From Neodontobutis hainanensis (Eukaryota; Chordata; Actinopteri; Gobiiformes; Odontobutidae), in contig JALDNG010000041.1 of NCBI GenBank assembly GCA_024349245.1, positions 4,998,501 through 5,062,500 on the forward strand: DNA of 64,000 bases, written 5' to 3'. A program made the translations under genes and the position numbers. The notes below the pieces were generated by a model that saw nothing but the letters and a program-made list of their open reading frames with translations, made no database searches and was not told where the DNA came from. Of this stretch, positions 26,401 through 39,900 are shown one piece after another. Numbering within the stretch: the first letter of the stretch is position 1; the number at the start of each line of letters is the position of its first letter.

Positions 26401-29400
26401 GCGTTGAGTTTGTGTTTACAGTCTGTTGCAGATCCCAGAGCAAGAGTCTGCATCAACACACACTCATTCGAAGCTATTTAAAGGCTGTAATATTAAATTA
26501 TCATGTGTCTTGTTAAGAAGTGTATTTTTTAAAGTTTATTCTATAATTACTAAAGTTCTACAAGATGAGAATTAGACTTTGGCTGCAATGAATCAATCTG
26601 GACCATAATATATTTCTTTGTACTTTTTTGGTTGAATAGTTTTGACGCATTCAATTTTATAATCAGTAATGTGTCTGAATTGGGTCTATATTTTGATATT
26701 TAACTTAACAAATGTTGTATAGTAGTGACATTAAGCAGTCAAATAAAATGTAGATTTTCTATGTTTCTGAAGGAAATGACACATAAAAGTAATTCAACAA
26801 TCATAAATGTGTTCACTTGTTCTTAGACACATTAGTGTTGTTGTTGTTATTAGTTATTTCATGGTATGGCAAAATAGCCCAAGCTGTTTAAGAGCGCCGT
26901 CTCCCTTTATAAGTTCCAAATACTGCTTAATTTATGTGACACAATTACTTAAAAATTTAAATTACACAACTGAGTATGTACATGTGGACAAAATAAAAAG
27001 AGACGGATTTGGCACCTAAACAGACAGACTCATGTTTTCTTTAACATGTTGGTTTTCTCTGGTAATGATCAGTAAAGCGGCAGATAGAACATTTAGGTTA
27101 CCATACTCAGGGCGGGGCACTACAGGCTGTGTAGTGCCCCGGTGTTCGCTGTTACATGTTATGTTCTGGGCAGGTACTGCTAAAACTGTGTGTCTTGTTG
27201 CAAAAACATGGATTGACCCTGGTTTGAGAAAAAAAAAGGAGGCTTGGTGTGGTTGTCTAGAAACAGCAGTGACGGACAGTGCGGTTCCTCAGGTGAGGAT
27301 TGACCTTCTGTCTTCTGTGTGTGGCTGCTGCTAAAAGGCCACAGCTGTCTCCTTGGACACCATCCCTATGGCAACAATTGTGTACGGCCACCAGCTGGCC
27401 CTTTGAAATGATAGTCCTGATAATGATATGGGCTGCCCTGGACTGAAGAGGGACAACGACTAATCAATAACCCTAATAGTACTGCTGTGTCGACCCGCCG
27501 GACAGTTTCCATTTATACTCTCAAAGGAAACAAACTATGGTTATTAATAAGTCCAGTGTAATGAATCACAATTAATCCTAAACAATATTACTAACTCCTT
27601 CAGAATAGTAGAAAAGTTTGCTTTGTTACAGCAAACAAAGGTTATTGTGGAGGGTGTGTTATGGCTGTAGTTTTTCATCTAATTTCCATCTGTAGTTCTA
27701 TGTTGTACATGTTTTTAGTAGCACCCGGAGGAAACCTACGCAGGCACAGGGAGAACATGCAAACTCCACACAGAAAGTGTCCTGGATGGGAACCGAAGGA
27801 GGAAAGGAATACATGGCTTTATGCAAGGCTCTGTTTCTCTGATTGGTTTTATGTTTTAAAATTTTGTCGGTCCAGAGGCAGTTTATTCTGCATATTTTGG
27901 TACTACCCCTTGATCTCTGATTGGTTATACGCTTATCTAATTACATTCAGAGGTAGTTAGGATTGGCTGGTCAGGCTAAAATTTCAGATTAAAAAGTTAT
28001 GTGGTGTTACTTTAAGAACTACAATACTAGTTCTAATAAACACAAAAATAAGCAAACATACATTTTGCTTTAGTGTTCATTCTTTGAGCGCTTTTTATAT
28101 CCCCCAGACGACTCGCAAGCTCCTGTTACCACTCAGCTTTTCTAACAGAAAGTATTTCTCCAATCATTTTTCCTTCTTTTCACAATAGAATTACTCCTTC
28201 CCTGCCTCTTTCGCTCTCTAACTTCCTGTTCGAACCTCTTTATTGCCTGCACCCAGACAGAGAGGTCGACCGAGGCTGCTTTGTTTACTTGGGCCGTTTT
28301 ACTGCCACATTAATGGGAGGATATTTGATGCATATCAGAGAATGTCTGTAAATGATCAATTTCTTACATGTTTTGAGAGTTTGTTATTGTGTAAAGTTTA
28401 AGATGCACTCTATATATTGACTGAATTGTAGAATAATTTTATTAGAAGTACTTACGGTTAGTCATTACAGCTCCTCCACTTTCTCTTTATTCATTTTTAT
28501 TTCAAATTATAACTATTATTATTACTTAATTATGACTGGATAAGATCTGGATAAGCTGGATATGCTGGATAATATCACCCCTTATATTCAGTTGCATCTT
28601 GGGCTGAATATACAGCACTGTCAAAATGTAGGGCCTTTCTGGATTAATTGAAAATCCCCTTAACAGAAGTAAATCACTTTAGGGCCTCACATGTAGTAGA
28701 CCTACATTCCTAGTGACACATACATACACTTGCATGAGCCCCCGCATATAAGCTGATGTCAATATGATATAATTACTCATTGTGACAAGGCAGTGTAGGC
28801 AGCGCAATAGCAAGTCCATTCTGTGTTGTAGTTAGAGGCTAAAAACTGTGAAACTGTGAGGATTAGACACATGGAGCAGACCAAAAATGGATGCTTGAAT
28901 GAAACCAAATTCATGCTGAGATTTTATGCAAATCATCTCATTTCACACAAACAAGCCTCCTCTGGTAACATATTTTAGGTGGATTTTATCAAATCGCACT
29001 GAAACACACTTTTTCTTTAACCCATAATTACACCCATAACAGTGACTTGGTGACAAAAACACATACACATTTAGTAAAGACTAAACTTTGCTAAACAGGG
29101 GATCAGTGACAAGTTAACTTAAAATATAACAGGATTACATGACAAAACCCAGGACTTACACTGGGGCTTGGAGCCTAGGAACAAACAAGTAACCATTTAT
29201 TCACATATTTACTTAGATTTGTTCTGCCTTTTTTGGACAGTTGCTAGACAGGAAACAGGGCTCAGAGAGAGCTGGGTAATGCCCTGGAGGAAACAGACCT
29301 GAGTCAGGTCATCGATCAAGGGTCACTCTGTTTATCTGGTACACGCTCTTCCAGGTGAGCCAGGTAGGACTCCAAAGCACATTTGTATGATAGTTGTCCG

Positions 29401-30898
29401 GTCTGTCCACTCATTCTATATTTAGTATGAAATTCTCAGGGTTTGACAACCTTTTTTACTTAATTTTCTATAATCACTATTCCCCTCAGTTGCAATGGTG
29501 TTAGACAGATTGAGGTTGCCTGTCTGTATTGATCCTCTCAGTCTTCTATCAAACCTCATGCTAATTCTTTACAAGACCCAATTTGCAATTTGTGAAAACA
29601 CATATCAGCAAACTATGTTAGAGACGCTTTTTTTGTAATGGGACCATCTTCTGGTTATGTCTCAATAAAGTTGATTATCTGCAGTATACCTTGAAACTGG
29701 TTGCTGTCCAGTGCCTTTTCTGTTTAATATTAATAGCTTTCATTCCTAACCAATACACGTATGTCTTTGGACAGTGAAAGCAACTATGGAACAGAATTTA
29801 CATGATTTTTAAGAAAGTATCTAACAAAATAAAGACATGTAGATCGACTGAATTATATAGATGTAATAAGACATAAATTATGGGCAGTTTACTGTGGGAG
29901 GGCTCCTTTCTACCCATCATCATTAAAGCAAGTGTTACTGAAGTAATTTCAGCAGAAATCCTGCTCAGACTGTCGTCGAACCCGTTCTAATTTGTGCCTC
30001 TGACTCCCATCTGTCTGCTTCCCATCACCCTATCAGTGGCTTCTCTTAACAGTAGCTCACTGATTTAACTGATGCTTGTAGCAGTAGAGCAGGCTGATTA
30101 ATTCAACAGAGTGGATTTGCGCAGCTCACTGCACACGCGTACGACGCAACGAGAGAAAAGGGGAAATTGAGCAGAAGAGAGAGATAGAGAGCGCGTAGGA
30201 GAAAAGGATGGAGGAAGGGTGCTGAGGAGGAGTGTCTTTGGGGGTGGGGAGAGAGTGAAAGGAAAGGGAGAGTAGCGAGGAGGCGGAGGTAGTATAGAGA
30301 GAGACACGCAGGCCCAGGAGCTGCTACTGCTGCAGCCAGCCGCTTGATAATTCCCCACCCAGGGAGAAGGGAGGAGATCCGAGCAAAGAGGAAGAAGCTG
30401 CACCTCAGCCGAGATGCTCCTGCTGTAGCCAATACCAACGGTAATTACTGCTCTCCTCTGTATATCCGTGTCCGCATCACTGTGTTTGATTTAGCTCTGT
30501 TGAGTCCTAAATATAGTGCACAGGGTTAGCATAGCCAAGCAGCTGGGGAAAAGCTGTGCCACTGCTGCAGTAACAGACAGTCCACAGAGGAAAGCAGAGG
30601 AGGATGTGTGCAGTGTCTCTCAGCTGGGACATAATGAGGCAAAAATACACCATCCGTTTCTTGACAGCAGTAGTGCCACCTGTTTGGAGATGTGTGGGTG
30701 TGTGTGTGTGCCGTGGGGGTGGGGTTACACTACAATGGGTTTAGTGGACTCTCAAAGGTTAGCATGTAAATGTAAAGGATGACTGTGTGTGGTTTTCAGA
30801 AATGGCTTTTGGATCTTTCCCCGAAAAGGGTTGAATGACTCTACCGACACATGTTCACATGGTCAGTGAGACGTGTGCTGCTTTGTCAAACACATTGA

Positions 30899-30953
<55 letters not shown>

Positions 30954-33900
30954 GCGTTATCAGCGCTGGTAACCTGAGCTGTTTCTGCTCCCTGCCTGAA
31001 GAGGTTGCCAGGTGTTTGAGATGAATATTAACCCACTCATGGCTGATTGACACTTGCTTATTCATCACCACACTACTCATTCATTCTCCTGAGGAAGAGT
31101 CACTCAGTCAGACCTGGCTAGGTGTGTGCCTACAAATGAATACACGCACAGTTGTTTGTGGAGTACAGTTAGGAGCCGACATATAGTTTCTCTGGCAGGT
31201 TCAGGACCACGTAGGAGTGTCCCTCTGAATGATTCAAGTGTTAGAATATATGGAAGAATATATTTTACAAGATGTCTACTTTGCCTGAGCTCTAGTTTTC
31301 TAATAGATTGCGTTATAGTATCTGTGTAAAATCGGCTGCACTGTTAATGGCTACAACTGTTTCATCACGCTTACACCAAAGTCATGTCATTTTCATTGGA
31401 ATTTATGAAAAAGAGACGTTGCTTTCCCAGATCTCTCTTTGGCATAGGCTCTAAACATGTCTGTGTTTCGTTACATACAGTACACGGCTCATATGCTTTC
31501 TCTAGGGCATATGTTTGAATATATGTCTGTGTGGGTGAGTGAGAGATCAGAAAAGAAACATGGGTGTGAGATTGAAAAAAAAAAAAAAAAACGAGAGCAC
31601 AGACGGCTCTGCTTTAGACTCATTTGCTGCATTTTGTTTCATATGGCTGTCACAGTGTTGTCGCTCTGTGTTTGCGTTCTCTCAAGTTATTACCGAAACT
31701 GCTAGACGTAATGGAAGGCTGTATTCGCCCCTAATTCGGATAATCTTGCTACTTTTACACCATTTTTCCATTTCCTCCTCTTCCACATCTTCATCTTCAT
31801 GCAGCAGGCTGGTCGGCTCTGCCAACTGATTTTCAGGGAGATGCCAGAGGGCGAGAAGGAGGGAGGCAAGATAGGGGAAATGAAACTTGTGTTTTGAGTC
31901 TCATGGCGGATTTTCTTGCTGCTCTCTTGAGATTATCAGTAAGTCTGCCAGCCAGAAAGACGGGCTTCTTGGCTAATCAAAAATGCTCCTCGGGGACATA
32001 CGAGCACTGCAATAATCCCTCAATAGTAACAGCTTTTTTGGGTGTGGTAACATATAAATAACTACATATGTATAGACAGTGTATGCTCAAACACCTTACA
32101 TTCATGAACATGAAAACTAAAATGTTCTGACTTCATGTGGTTATATTGGTGGGCTGCAGTTAAATTGAATAAACAGGATGATTTATTTTTGTCTTATAAA
32201 CTTGGTCATTTGTTTTTTTGTGTGTCCATGTGATTTCAATTGCCTTTATTTCTAATTTATGACACTGTTTTAGTGGAATACACCCCTCTTCTTCTGTGGA
32301 ATAATAAGGTAGTTGTACATAATAAATATAAAAGAATGGGGTGCTGGTGTACTTCTTGCCCCATTCGTTGCTTTAATTTTCTTTTACACAGAAACACATA
32401 CGTACACAGCACACACAATCTGTCAAATCTGTCCATGCATTGTTAGGAGGTGCATTTTATAGTAGAGTTAACTGTTTGTATGGCTTAGCAGTTAAAAAAA
32501 AATATAAAAATCAACTTAAAAGCAACACTTTTTATCCCAAAACATAGAACCTGAAAATCATTTCAGCGATATCATTAAATAAATTTTGTTTTTACTCATG
32601 ACATTATAAACATATAATCCCTTTCAGTGTGCTTGGTTTAATAAATAGATACTATGTAATCGAGTAGTAGGGGTACCATCTTGTGAGAGGATATATCTAG
32701 ATAGAATGCGTCAACGCAAATTTACATTACAGCTACAATATTTATAGGACAATTTTATGCAACACAGCATTAGTTTTTATATGGGTATACTGTATAACCT
32801 AAGAAGTCACAAAGTGTTGCTTTTGAGAATCCCTATAGGATGTAATTGTGGCCATGGTAAATACAGAGAAAGGAATGACACTGTAGTTCTTTTTTGTGTT
32901 TCCTTCAGTTATTAAAACAACATTATAGACGTGCTGCTTGAGTCTGCTCGAGTCCAGCCTTTTTGCAAACTTTGTATGTGCAAAAGGTTATTTACTACAA
33001 TGTTGTATGCGATTAAAAAAAAATAGTAGCTCACGTTACAGTTTGAGTACATTTATTACATGCAATGTTGCAATGTTAGCTGAGAGTTTCTACAATTAAA
33101 TTCTTCTAACACTAACATGGGTCATAGTAAGAGGTATCTCCGGATACTTTCCCTCAACTTACATCAAGCAGTTTCTCAGTCTTCTCTTAGTCTGGGAGGG
33201 TGGCTATTGGTTCTGTTTCACGTCAAAGAAACATCCAAAATACAGTATCTCAAAGGTTAAAAGTTATATAATGTTGCATTTAAATCACAAACACTTGAGC
33301 TTTAACATAAATCCAGCATTGACCTTGTCAGTGAACAATGTGGGTCAAAATTAAAAACAAAACTCGTTTTTCATTAATTGTAGCTAAAGCAAAGCTTCAG
33401 ATAAGCCTGATAATAATTTTAGAGTTGCCCAGCCCTAGCCTAATTCGGTATTTTGTCACAGATCAAATGATACCCCTTTTTGTGTGCTCGGCTTGTCTCA
33501 TGTAGGCTCACATTCAGACAAATCATAGGGCATCAGGTATGTTGGATGTGGTAGTTCATTGCTACTTTTTTTCACCCTGACACTCCATACCTGAAAATGA
33601 ACAGTTTCTATAGCAACCACATTGCCCACCCCCTCCCCTCCCCAGTAACCCAGTGTGTATCATCTATAAATGTCCATGTGGTACCTTTCTTATGCAAACA
33701 CATGCCGGACTATGACTAGGAGCTGTATTGATCGCTCACAAACACGCCAAAAGTGTTGATGTCATTTAACCCACGGGTGTAGCAAAAGGGAAACAATAAA
33801 AAGGAACATTTCCTGGCAGCTTTTCAAGATACACAGAAGTTATATCAAAGCAAAGAAACAGAGCGCTGCAGAGGGGAAAACAGCAAAAAAAAAAAAAAAA

Positions 33901-36900
33901 AGGAGGGTGGGGCAAATGGAAGCAAGATGAGGAGGAAGTGTCAGGTTGTAGTGAGAATACAGATGAATTCAAATAATGAGTAGTGCCTTACTTACAGTGT
34001 CTCGTAAGGGTAATTTAATACCTTGGTCAAGTGCTTTATCTGATGTTATTTTGAAAAAGCAGGGAGTATTTTCTGTGCTGCCTCTTAGACTATACGATCA
34101 GACTGCTGACTTGCTCAGACTTGCTTTATTATTTATTAGTGGAAGATTTCGAAAGTTATAACCTTATAACACTAAGAAGCAAAGAAGAAAAACAGATGAA
34201 TTTGTCATTGTAAGACGCTGGGTGTCTACTCACCTCAGTTCACATACTGCAGTTTCTCAGCGGTCGACCTGGCACTGACTCTACTGCCCGTCTTGTATGT
34301 GAAGGAACCATCCAAATAATAATGTATATTTTAGAGTAAAAAGTTAAACAATTTTGCTTTAATATTACAAACATAACATTTTTTTGGTTTGTTTTTTGTG
34401 TCGTCTCTTTGAAAACATTGGATTGTTTTAATTCCAGGCAGGTCAATGTAACAGTGTAACATTGTAAATTACAACAAAGCCCAACGTATATAACCAGATA
34501 CCATTTTCATATCTACCTGTGTAGATTCTCAAAATCTGAATTATAACATAGCTAAAGAAGGTAATTGTCAGGACAGCTCAGGGGACATGACACAGAGTTT
34601 AAACAATGTACGACTGTCAACAGAGTCAGTGAAAATTTTATTTGAAAAAATTAATTATTTAAACACAAAACTATAATTACTCTGCAATATACAATATATT
34701 AAGAAAAGGCACGTATTGTGGTCCAAACAGACACATTAAGGTGCTTACTATTAAAAACAGTAATTTGATTAAAATATTGTGAATACCTTCTTTTTAATTG
34801 CACTTATAGTAGTTTTTAAAGTTTTAGTATGTTTTCATTGATCCCATTAGCAGCCATACATAACAACCTGTGTCATTACTCCTTTCTTTTGATCCAAACT
34901 GGGGAAGTGCTGACAATTATCCACTACCTAATTACACTGTTTTCCTTAAACCAAATACTGAATTATCTCTTTTATAGCCTAGACCTTCACACAATATATA
35001 TAAAATACTGTAGCTACAACCCAAAGCCTTTCGAACAGGATCATTACATTATTTATCATATTGTACAGCTGTAGCCATATTCCCAATGTTGAGTATAAGG
35101 ACAGAAAGGTGGCAGACTTAATATGATAAAATGTGTCACAAATAATCTCATACTCATTTAAAGCTATAGCAGTCCTGATGACATCACCTGCACTTGTAAA
35201 ACCAAAACCCTCTGTCCTGCAGGTGCTGCCCTCATGTAGGATACTGTAGTGCCTCTAAACGCTGTTTACAGAGCTTCTTATGGTTTGCTGGGTAATCTCA
35301 GCCTGCCACTGCCCGTCTAGGTGAGGCCTGTGGCAAGGGGCCATGCTGATAAAAAGCCTGTTCATTCCACATCACTAATTGCCTCTGAAATGTCCCCTGT
35401 TATGCGTTGTCCTTTTCACCTTGGGTTTTTGCTCTCCACATCTTTCCCAGTTGGTTCCTAAAATATCTCCAAAATAAATGTTTTCCTCCTTTTTAATCAT
35501 ACCTGTGTTGCACTATACTCTGTAGACTTGTCTGTTTTCCTTGCGTCTCTCGTCACTACTCCCAAGTGTTTAGAGTCTGGAAGGCCTTGGATGATTAAAC
35601 GTGGTACAAAAGCCTTCAGTGGACCGAACACCAAGGGCAACTCAACGGAGGCAGGGGTAAAGTCAATGGTGAGGTGTGCATAATGTCAGACGGGCCATCC
35701 TGTTCTGATACCGATGACATGACAGGACCTGTGCTCTTGTAACTGTCACCCATTGCTCTGCGCTACTGAGTCCCGCTCACCAGAGACCGCAGACTCACTC
35801 ATATCTGTTGTGCAGCGTTACATAAGAATAGAGTTACCCATCTGTGGTGCACTGAAGGCTGCCCAGTCGAAACAAAGAGATTCAGGAGCATCTGGTGGTG
35901 CAGAACAAAAAAATAAAATAAATAGTGTTTTTAGTTCTCAGTTTAAAAGGGTTATTATGCAGTAAGGCTTATGTGCTTTCACCATGTATAATGAATTTCT
36001 CAGGAAAGTGATTTAGCCCCAGAACACAATCTCCACAGTAAAAAAAAAACTAAAAGTGCAATAAGCTGAATGAAATAGATGTAAACATGCTTTGAAAATC
36101 TAGCTCTGCTAATTTGCAAATATCTTTTTTATTTGATGCGATTCTAAATTAAGATAAAGCCCCATGGGGTTAAATAATGCCCCTGTGAATATGACTGACT
36201 ACAATCTGGGCTTATTTACAATCCAAACCAGGGTCTAGACCAAAGTGGATCATTTTGTTACATTGTATTTAGGTCTGCTTTTTAATATAATAATCTTTAT
36301 TTTTATATAGCACTTTTCCACCTACTGTAGTAGGCACTCAAAGCGCTTTACATACATTAAACTATTACCAGTGTTACAGAACTTCACTGGAGGCAATGTC
36401 GGTTAAGTGTCTTGCCCAAGGACACAACGACAGTATGCGGGGGGAGAGCAGGATGTTATGATGTTTTGGGATGTTTTCAAGCGGGATTTGATCCGCCCAC
36501 CCACTGGTCGAAGAATGGCCGCTCTACCCACTGTGCTATACTGCCGCCCTTTTTTATTTTATAAGTGTGATTACAGGAAAATGATGAAGAGGCTAATTCA
36601 AGGCCACAACAGTAGCTCAGTGACAGAGCGGTTGTCCCTTAACCAGAAGGCTGGCAGTTTGATTCCCACTCTTTCCCCACAGTTCATTCTGTCGTTGTTT
36701 CCTTGGGCAAGACACTCAACCCTCCAGTTGTGTTTCAGTTGTGACACTGGTGAATTAAAACTTAATGTACGTCACTCAGGATAAAAGCGTCTACTAAATG
36801 AATAAATGTAAATTTACCTCTTGTCTCCTTGTAATATGGAAATTGTATCAGTGTCACAAATTGAACTCCCATATGAGATGACTCCGTTCACCGCCAGAGC

Positions 36901-39900
36901 TACATAAAGTAGGGTTTTACGTGTTTAAAAATAAAAAGTTGTGTTGTAAAAACTGTAATTACTGTATGTCTGAGTGTAATATACTGCACAAAAGTACTGT
37001 TATTTATGCAGCGTTCTTACCACAATTATTTATTTTATTTCTGTTATACGCCAGAGTGAAAAATATTGGATCATTAAAGTAATCCCTTTCACTTTCTAGA
37101 AACATCAGCTAACACTTTTTAGCCTTTTTGTCTTTGGTAGCCTATTTAGCATATTTGAACTCAAAGTCCAATATTTCTACCGATGCCTCAACAATGGGGT
37201 AGGAACCAAATATATAGGAAACAAAAGAAATAGTTGTAGGCTCTATTGTGTATTTACAGGTTAAAACATCATTTTGTTCAATTCCCAGCATTATACTATT
37301 CAAATACCTTGATAATATAGCGCTTCCTTTGTGGTGGAGTTACTGCGTGTTCATTGAATTAAGAAAGGTACACTAAGTATAGCGTGTCTCAATCCATAAA
37401 AAGGAAACCTCTGTCACAGTTCTTCCTACTGTACATTTTAGCAACTGTGCAATGGGGTCAGATGTAAATTATTTATCACTGTTGCAGTATATTTCACTAG
37501 AGATCGTGAGTGTGTGTCTCTGTTCATGTGAATGGTGTGCACAAAAAGGAACATCCCTCACAGTGATGCTTTTAGTGGCTGTGAGGAGTTGTATGGATTT
37601 TTAGTGCTGTAGGCTGAATGTGTGGTAAGTATTCTGAGTGTGAAGGTCCAAGTGAGCATAATGTGAGCGAGGGTCCACCCAAGCACATGTAATCCCTAAC
37701 CAGCTTTTGGGCTCCTTATTAGCACCACACTGATCTTTTACCCAGAACCTCTCTGCCAGCCTCTGATATTGAGTGAGAGGCTTTAGGGAACAATATATTC
37801 TCTACTCATCAAACGTGTTATGTCATCAATGTGACTATTTTGCTCTCGCCGCTCTAACAGCATGTTCATACAACACACATGTCTGCAGTACTGTATGCAC
37901 ACTCCTCTGCTCTGATGTGCCCTGAGGACTGTGTGGACTCTCAGGAGAGGCCACTGTGCCTCTGAGGGCTGCCCATGTGCAGCTGGAGTGCAACTACACA
38001 CCACATATAGCACAGTCTGAGGAAGATAAGAATGTTTATATGCATGCACATATTACTTGTGTTTTATGTTAGCTATGTTACCATTAACAGATAAAACTAC
38101 TGGAACTAAATCACATCACCACATCAAAATACTTACACGTTTGTTTCACTTGGCTTCACTTTTCTCTAGTTCCATTTCTTTTTTGCTCTGTTTGACTGTT
38201 TAATCACACACAGCCAGTGCAGAAATAGCCTTTTTCTAACATCATTAATTCAGTGTAGACGTAGACCAGCCAATGGGAGCATCCCTTATTCAAGCAGACC
38301 ACAATACATTTTCAATGGACAAATTAGCATTAGCCATTAGAAATCACAAAATATGCATAACAATGGTTTTGGCAAATAACCAACCTACAGTATATGTGTT
38401 TAATATCAGCACCTGGTTTAGGTTATTTGCACCTACCCAGTTTTTATTTATTTGTTTAAATAAAAGCAACTAGGGATACATAAAGGCTACATGCTCAATA
38501 TCACTAAACTCATGTTATGCTAGACAAGCACAAAAGACATACTGAGTCAGTGCTAAGTTGTAGTTTATTCATCAAACATCCTGAATCCTTCTTTGATTAG
38601 TTAACTTTGGCAATTTTCAGCTCAGTGTAGTCTATGTGGGTAGAAGGAAGTGGCTATTCATTGGCCTAATTTAATTGAGAAGAGCTCAAGAAATCTACAT
38701 CTGGATGGCTAATTGTATCTGCATGGTGGTGTTATTAAGTAAATTAAGTAAATCTTACATATCTATGCTAATATATACTTGCGTTTGAACTAACCATATG
38801 ACAGTTAATGATGATGTCACATATAGAAAGGTCTAGATGGCATCTTAAGTTCTTGTTTTTTTTTACAGATTATTTTTATAACAACATGCTAAAAACTTCC
38901 TCAGCTGGAAGAAGAAAAAAAGTAACACTGCAGTGATACCCTTATGTCTCTATGGCACGCATTAAAACCATGTCCCAACAGTCTTGTGTATTTTTGCAAA
39001 TAACTCTGGAACATTCTGCTGCTTTGAGTCGGATGTGTGCTTACAAATGTTGTTCAAAGAGGTATTATTTGAAGATGAAAACAAGCAAAACTAAATGTGA
39101 CAGTCATGCGTGCTGTCTCTGGCTAAACAAAAGCCATGGAAAAAGTCCTGCATTGGCTTTCTAACAGATGGAGCCCTGGGGGGAAGAGAATGACTCTGGA
39201 GTGGGAACTATATTATTTTATGGCACAGGTATTCAAATGATTGCTTATGTTTTCACCCGTCTTTCATAAAAAATACTATATAAAAGTACATAATTCAGTA
39301 ATTATTGATCACATTAGTTTTATGATGCTGTCATTTTATCCTGCTACTGAATTTCCTACTGATCTGCCAAGGTGTTAAAGGTACTATGTGTAGCTTTTTG
39401 GCAAAAATAAAAAGCTTGCTGTGTTTTCCTTTCAATAAACTTGCAGATTTGTACTTTTTTTTTTACCTCTGTAAACATTGTATATCTCAAACTCTGGTTG
39501 CGTGTGCTGCAGTCTCCGGTTGTTGACGTGCGTGTATGAGCTTGCACGATGAGAACAAGCAAGCAGGCTGCAAATGCCTCTAACAACCTGAAGTGTCGCT
39601 CGTGTTTAGAAATTTCTTAAACCTCTTTTTGTCCTACCTTAAACAACATGTGATTATATTTTTTCCATTTCAAAAGCCAAAAATTCATGCCACTGTTCAT
39701 CTTGTAATATAAGCTGATTAGACATTTACAGGATGCATTTGCGCACACAAGAAGTTTTAAATCCCTCTAAACCTGTTTAAAATTCAGCCAAAATCAACAG
39801 CTTCTCTGTTCAGCAAAAGAATACATCAAAATAGAATCAAATTACACATGTTTTTCATTCTCAGTAATTGCAGGATCTGTGTCAGTCTGTCTTTGGGGTA

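Larger units (their letters stand above)
15593..27139. repeat. Three-unit tandem segmental duplication (~3.8 kb per unit)
   Basis: Unit 1 is about 15593-19414, unit 2 about 19415-23291 and unit 3 about 23292-27139. Units 2 and 3 are offset by exactly 3878 bases over most of their length and differ at only scattered positions; unit 1 is more diverged. Each unit contains, left to right, a piggyBac-like remnant, an antisense RNF170-like gene, its upstream region and about 1.3 kb of spacer. Each ends at an inverted repeat (GGGCACTACA / TGTAGTGCCC). Units 1 and 2 continue past this hairpin for about 20-30 bases (ACAAGATATACATTAATAC) into the next unit; unit 3 does not. Confidence 0.93.
30441..36285. 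other. RIMBP2 intron 2, middle part
   Basis: 5.8 kb with no supported exon. It contains the (GT)n tract at 30903, A-runs at about 31567 and 33884, and an X-box-like site at 33604-33617. Short open frames lack similarity. Confidence 0.45.

Noticed and set aside
15593..27139. CRISPR-like or satellite array
   Set aside because: The units are gene-sized (3.8 kb) segmental duplicates, not short spaced repeats.
27032..27334. 100-codon frame at the right end of the array
   Set aside because: It spans the junction between array and unique intron, has no ATG-supported family features and no splice context.
30098..30438. Minus-strand Ser/Pro-rich frames of 101-111 codons
   Set aside because: They mirror the purine-rich plus strand; low-complexity translation, more simply explained as a GA-rich leader or promoter block.
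36600..36690. tRNA gene
   Set aside because: A and B boxes are present but the cloverleaf is not complete and a SINE body and tail follow directly.
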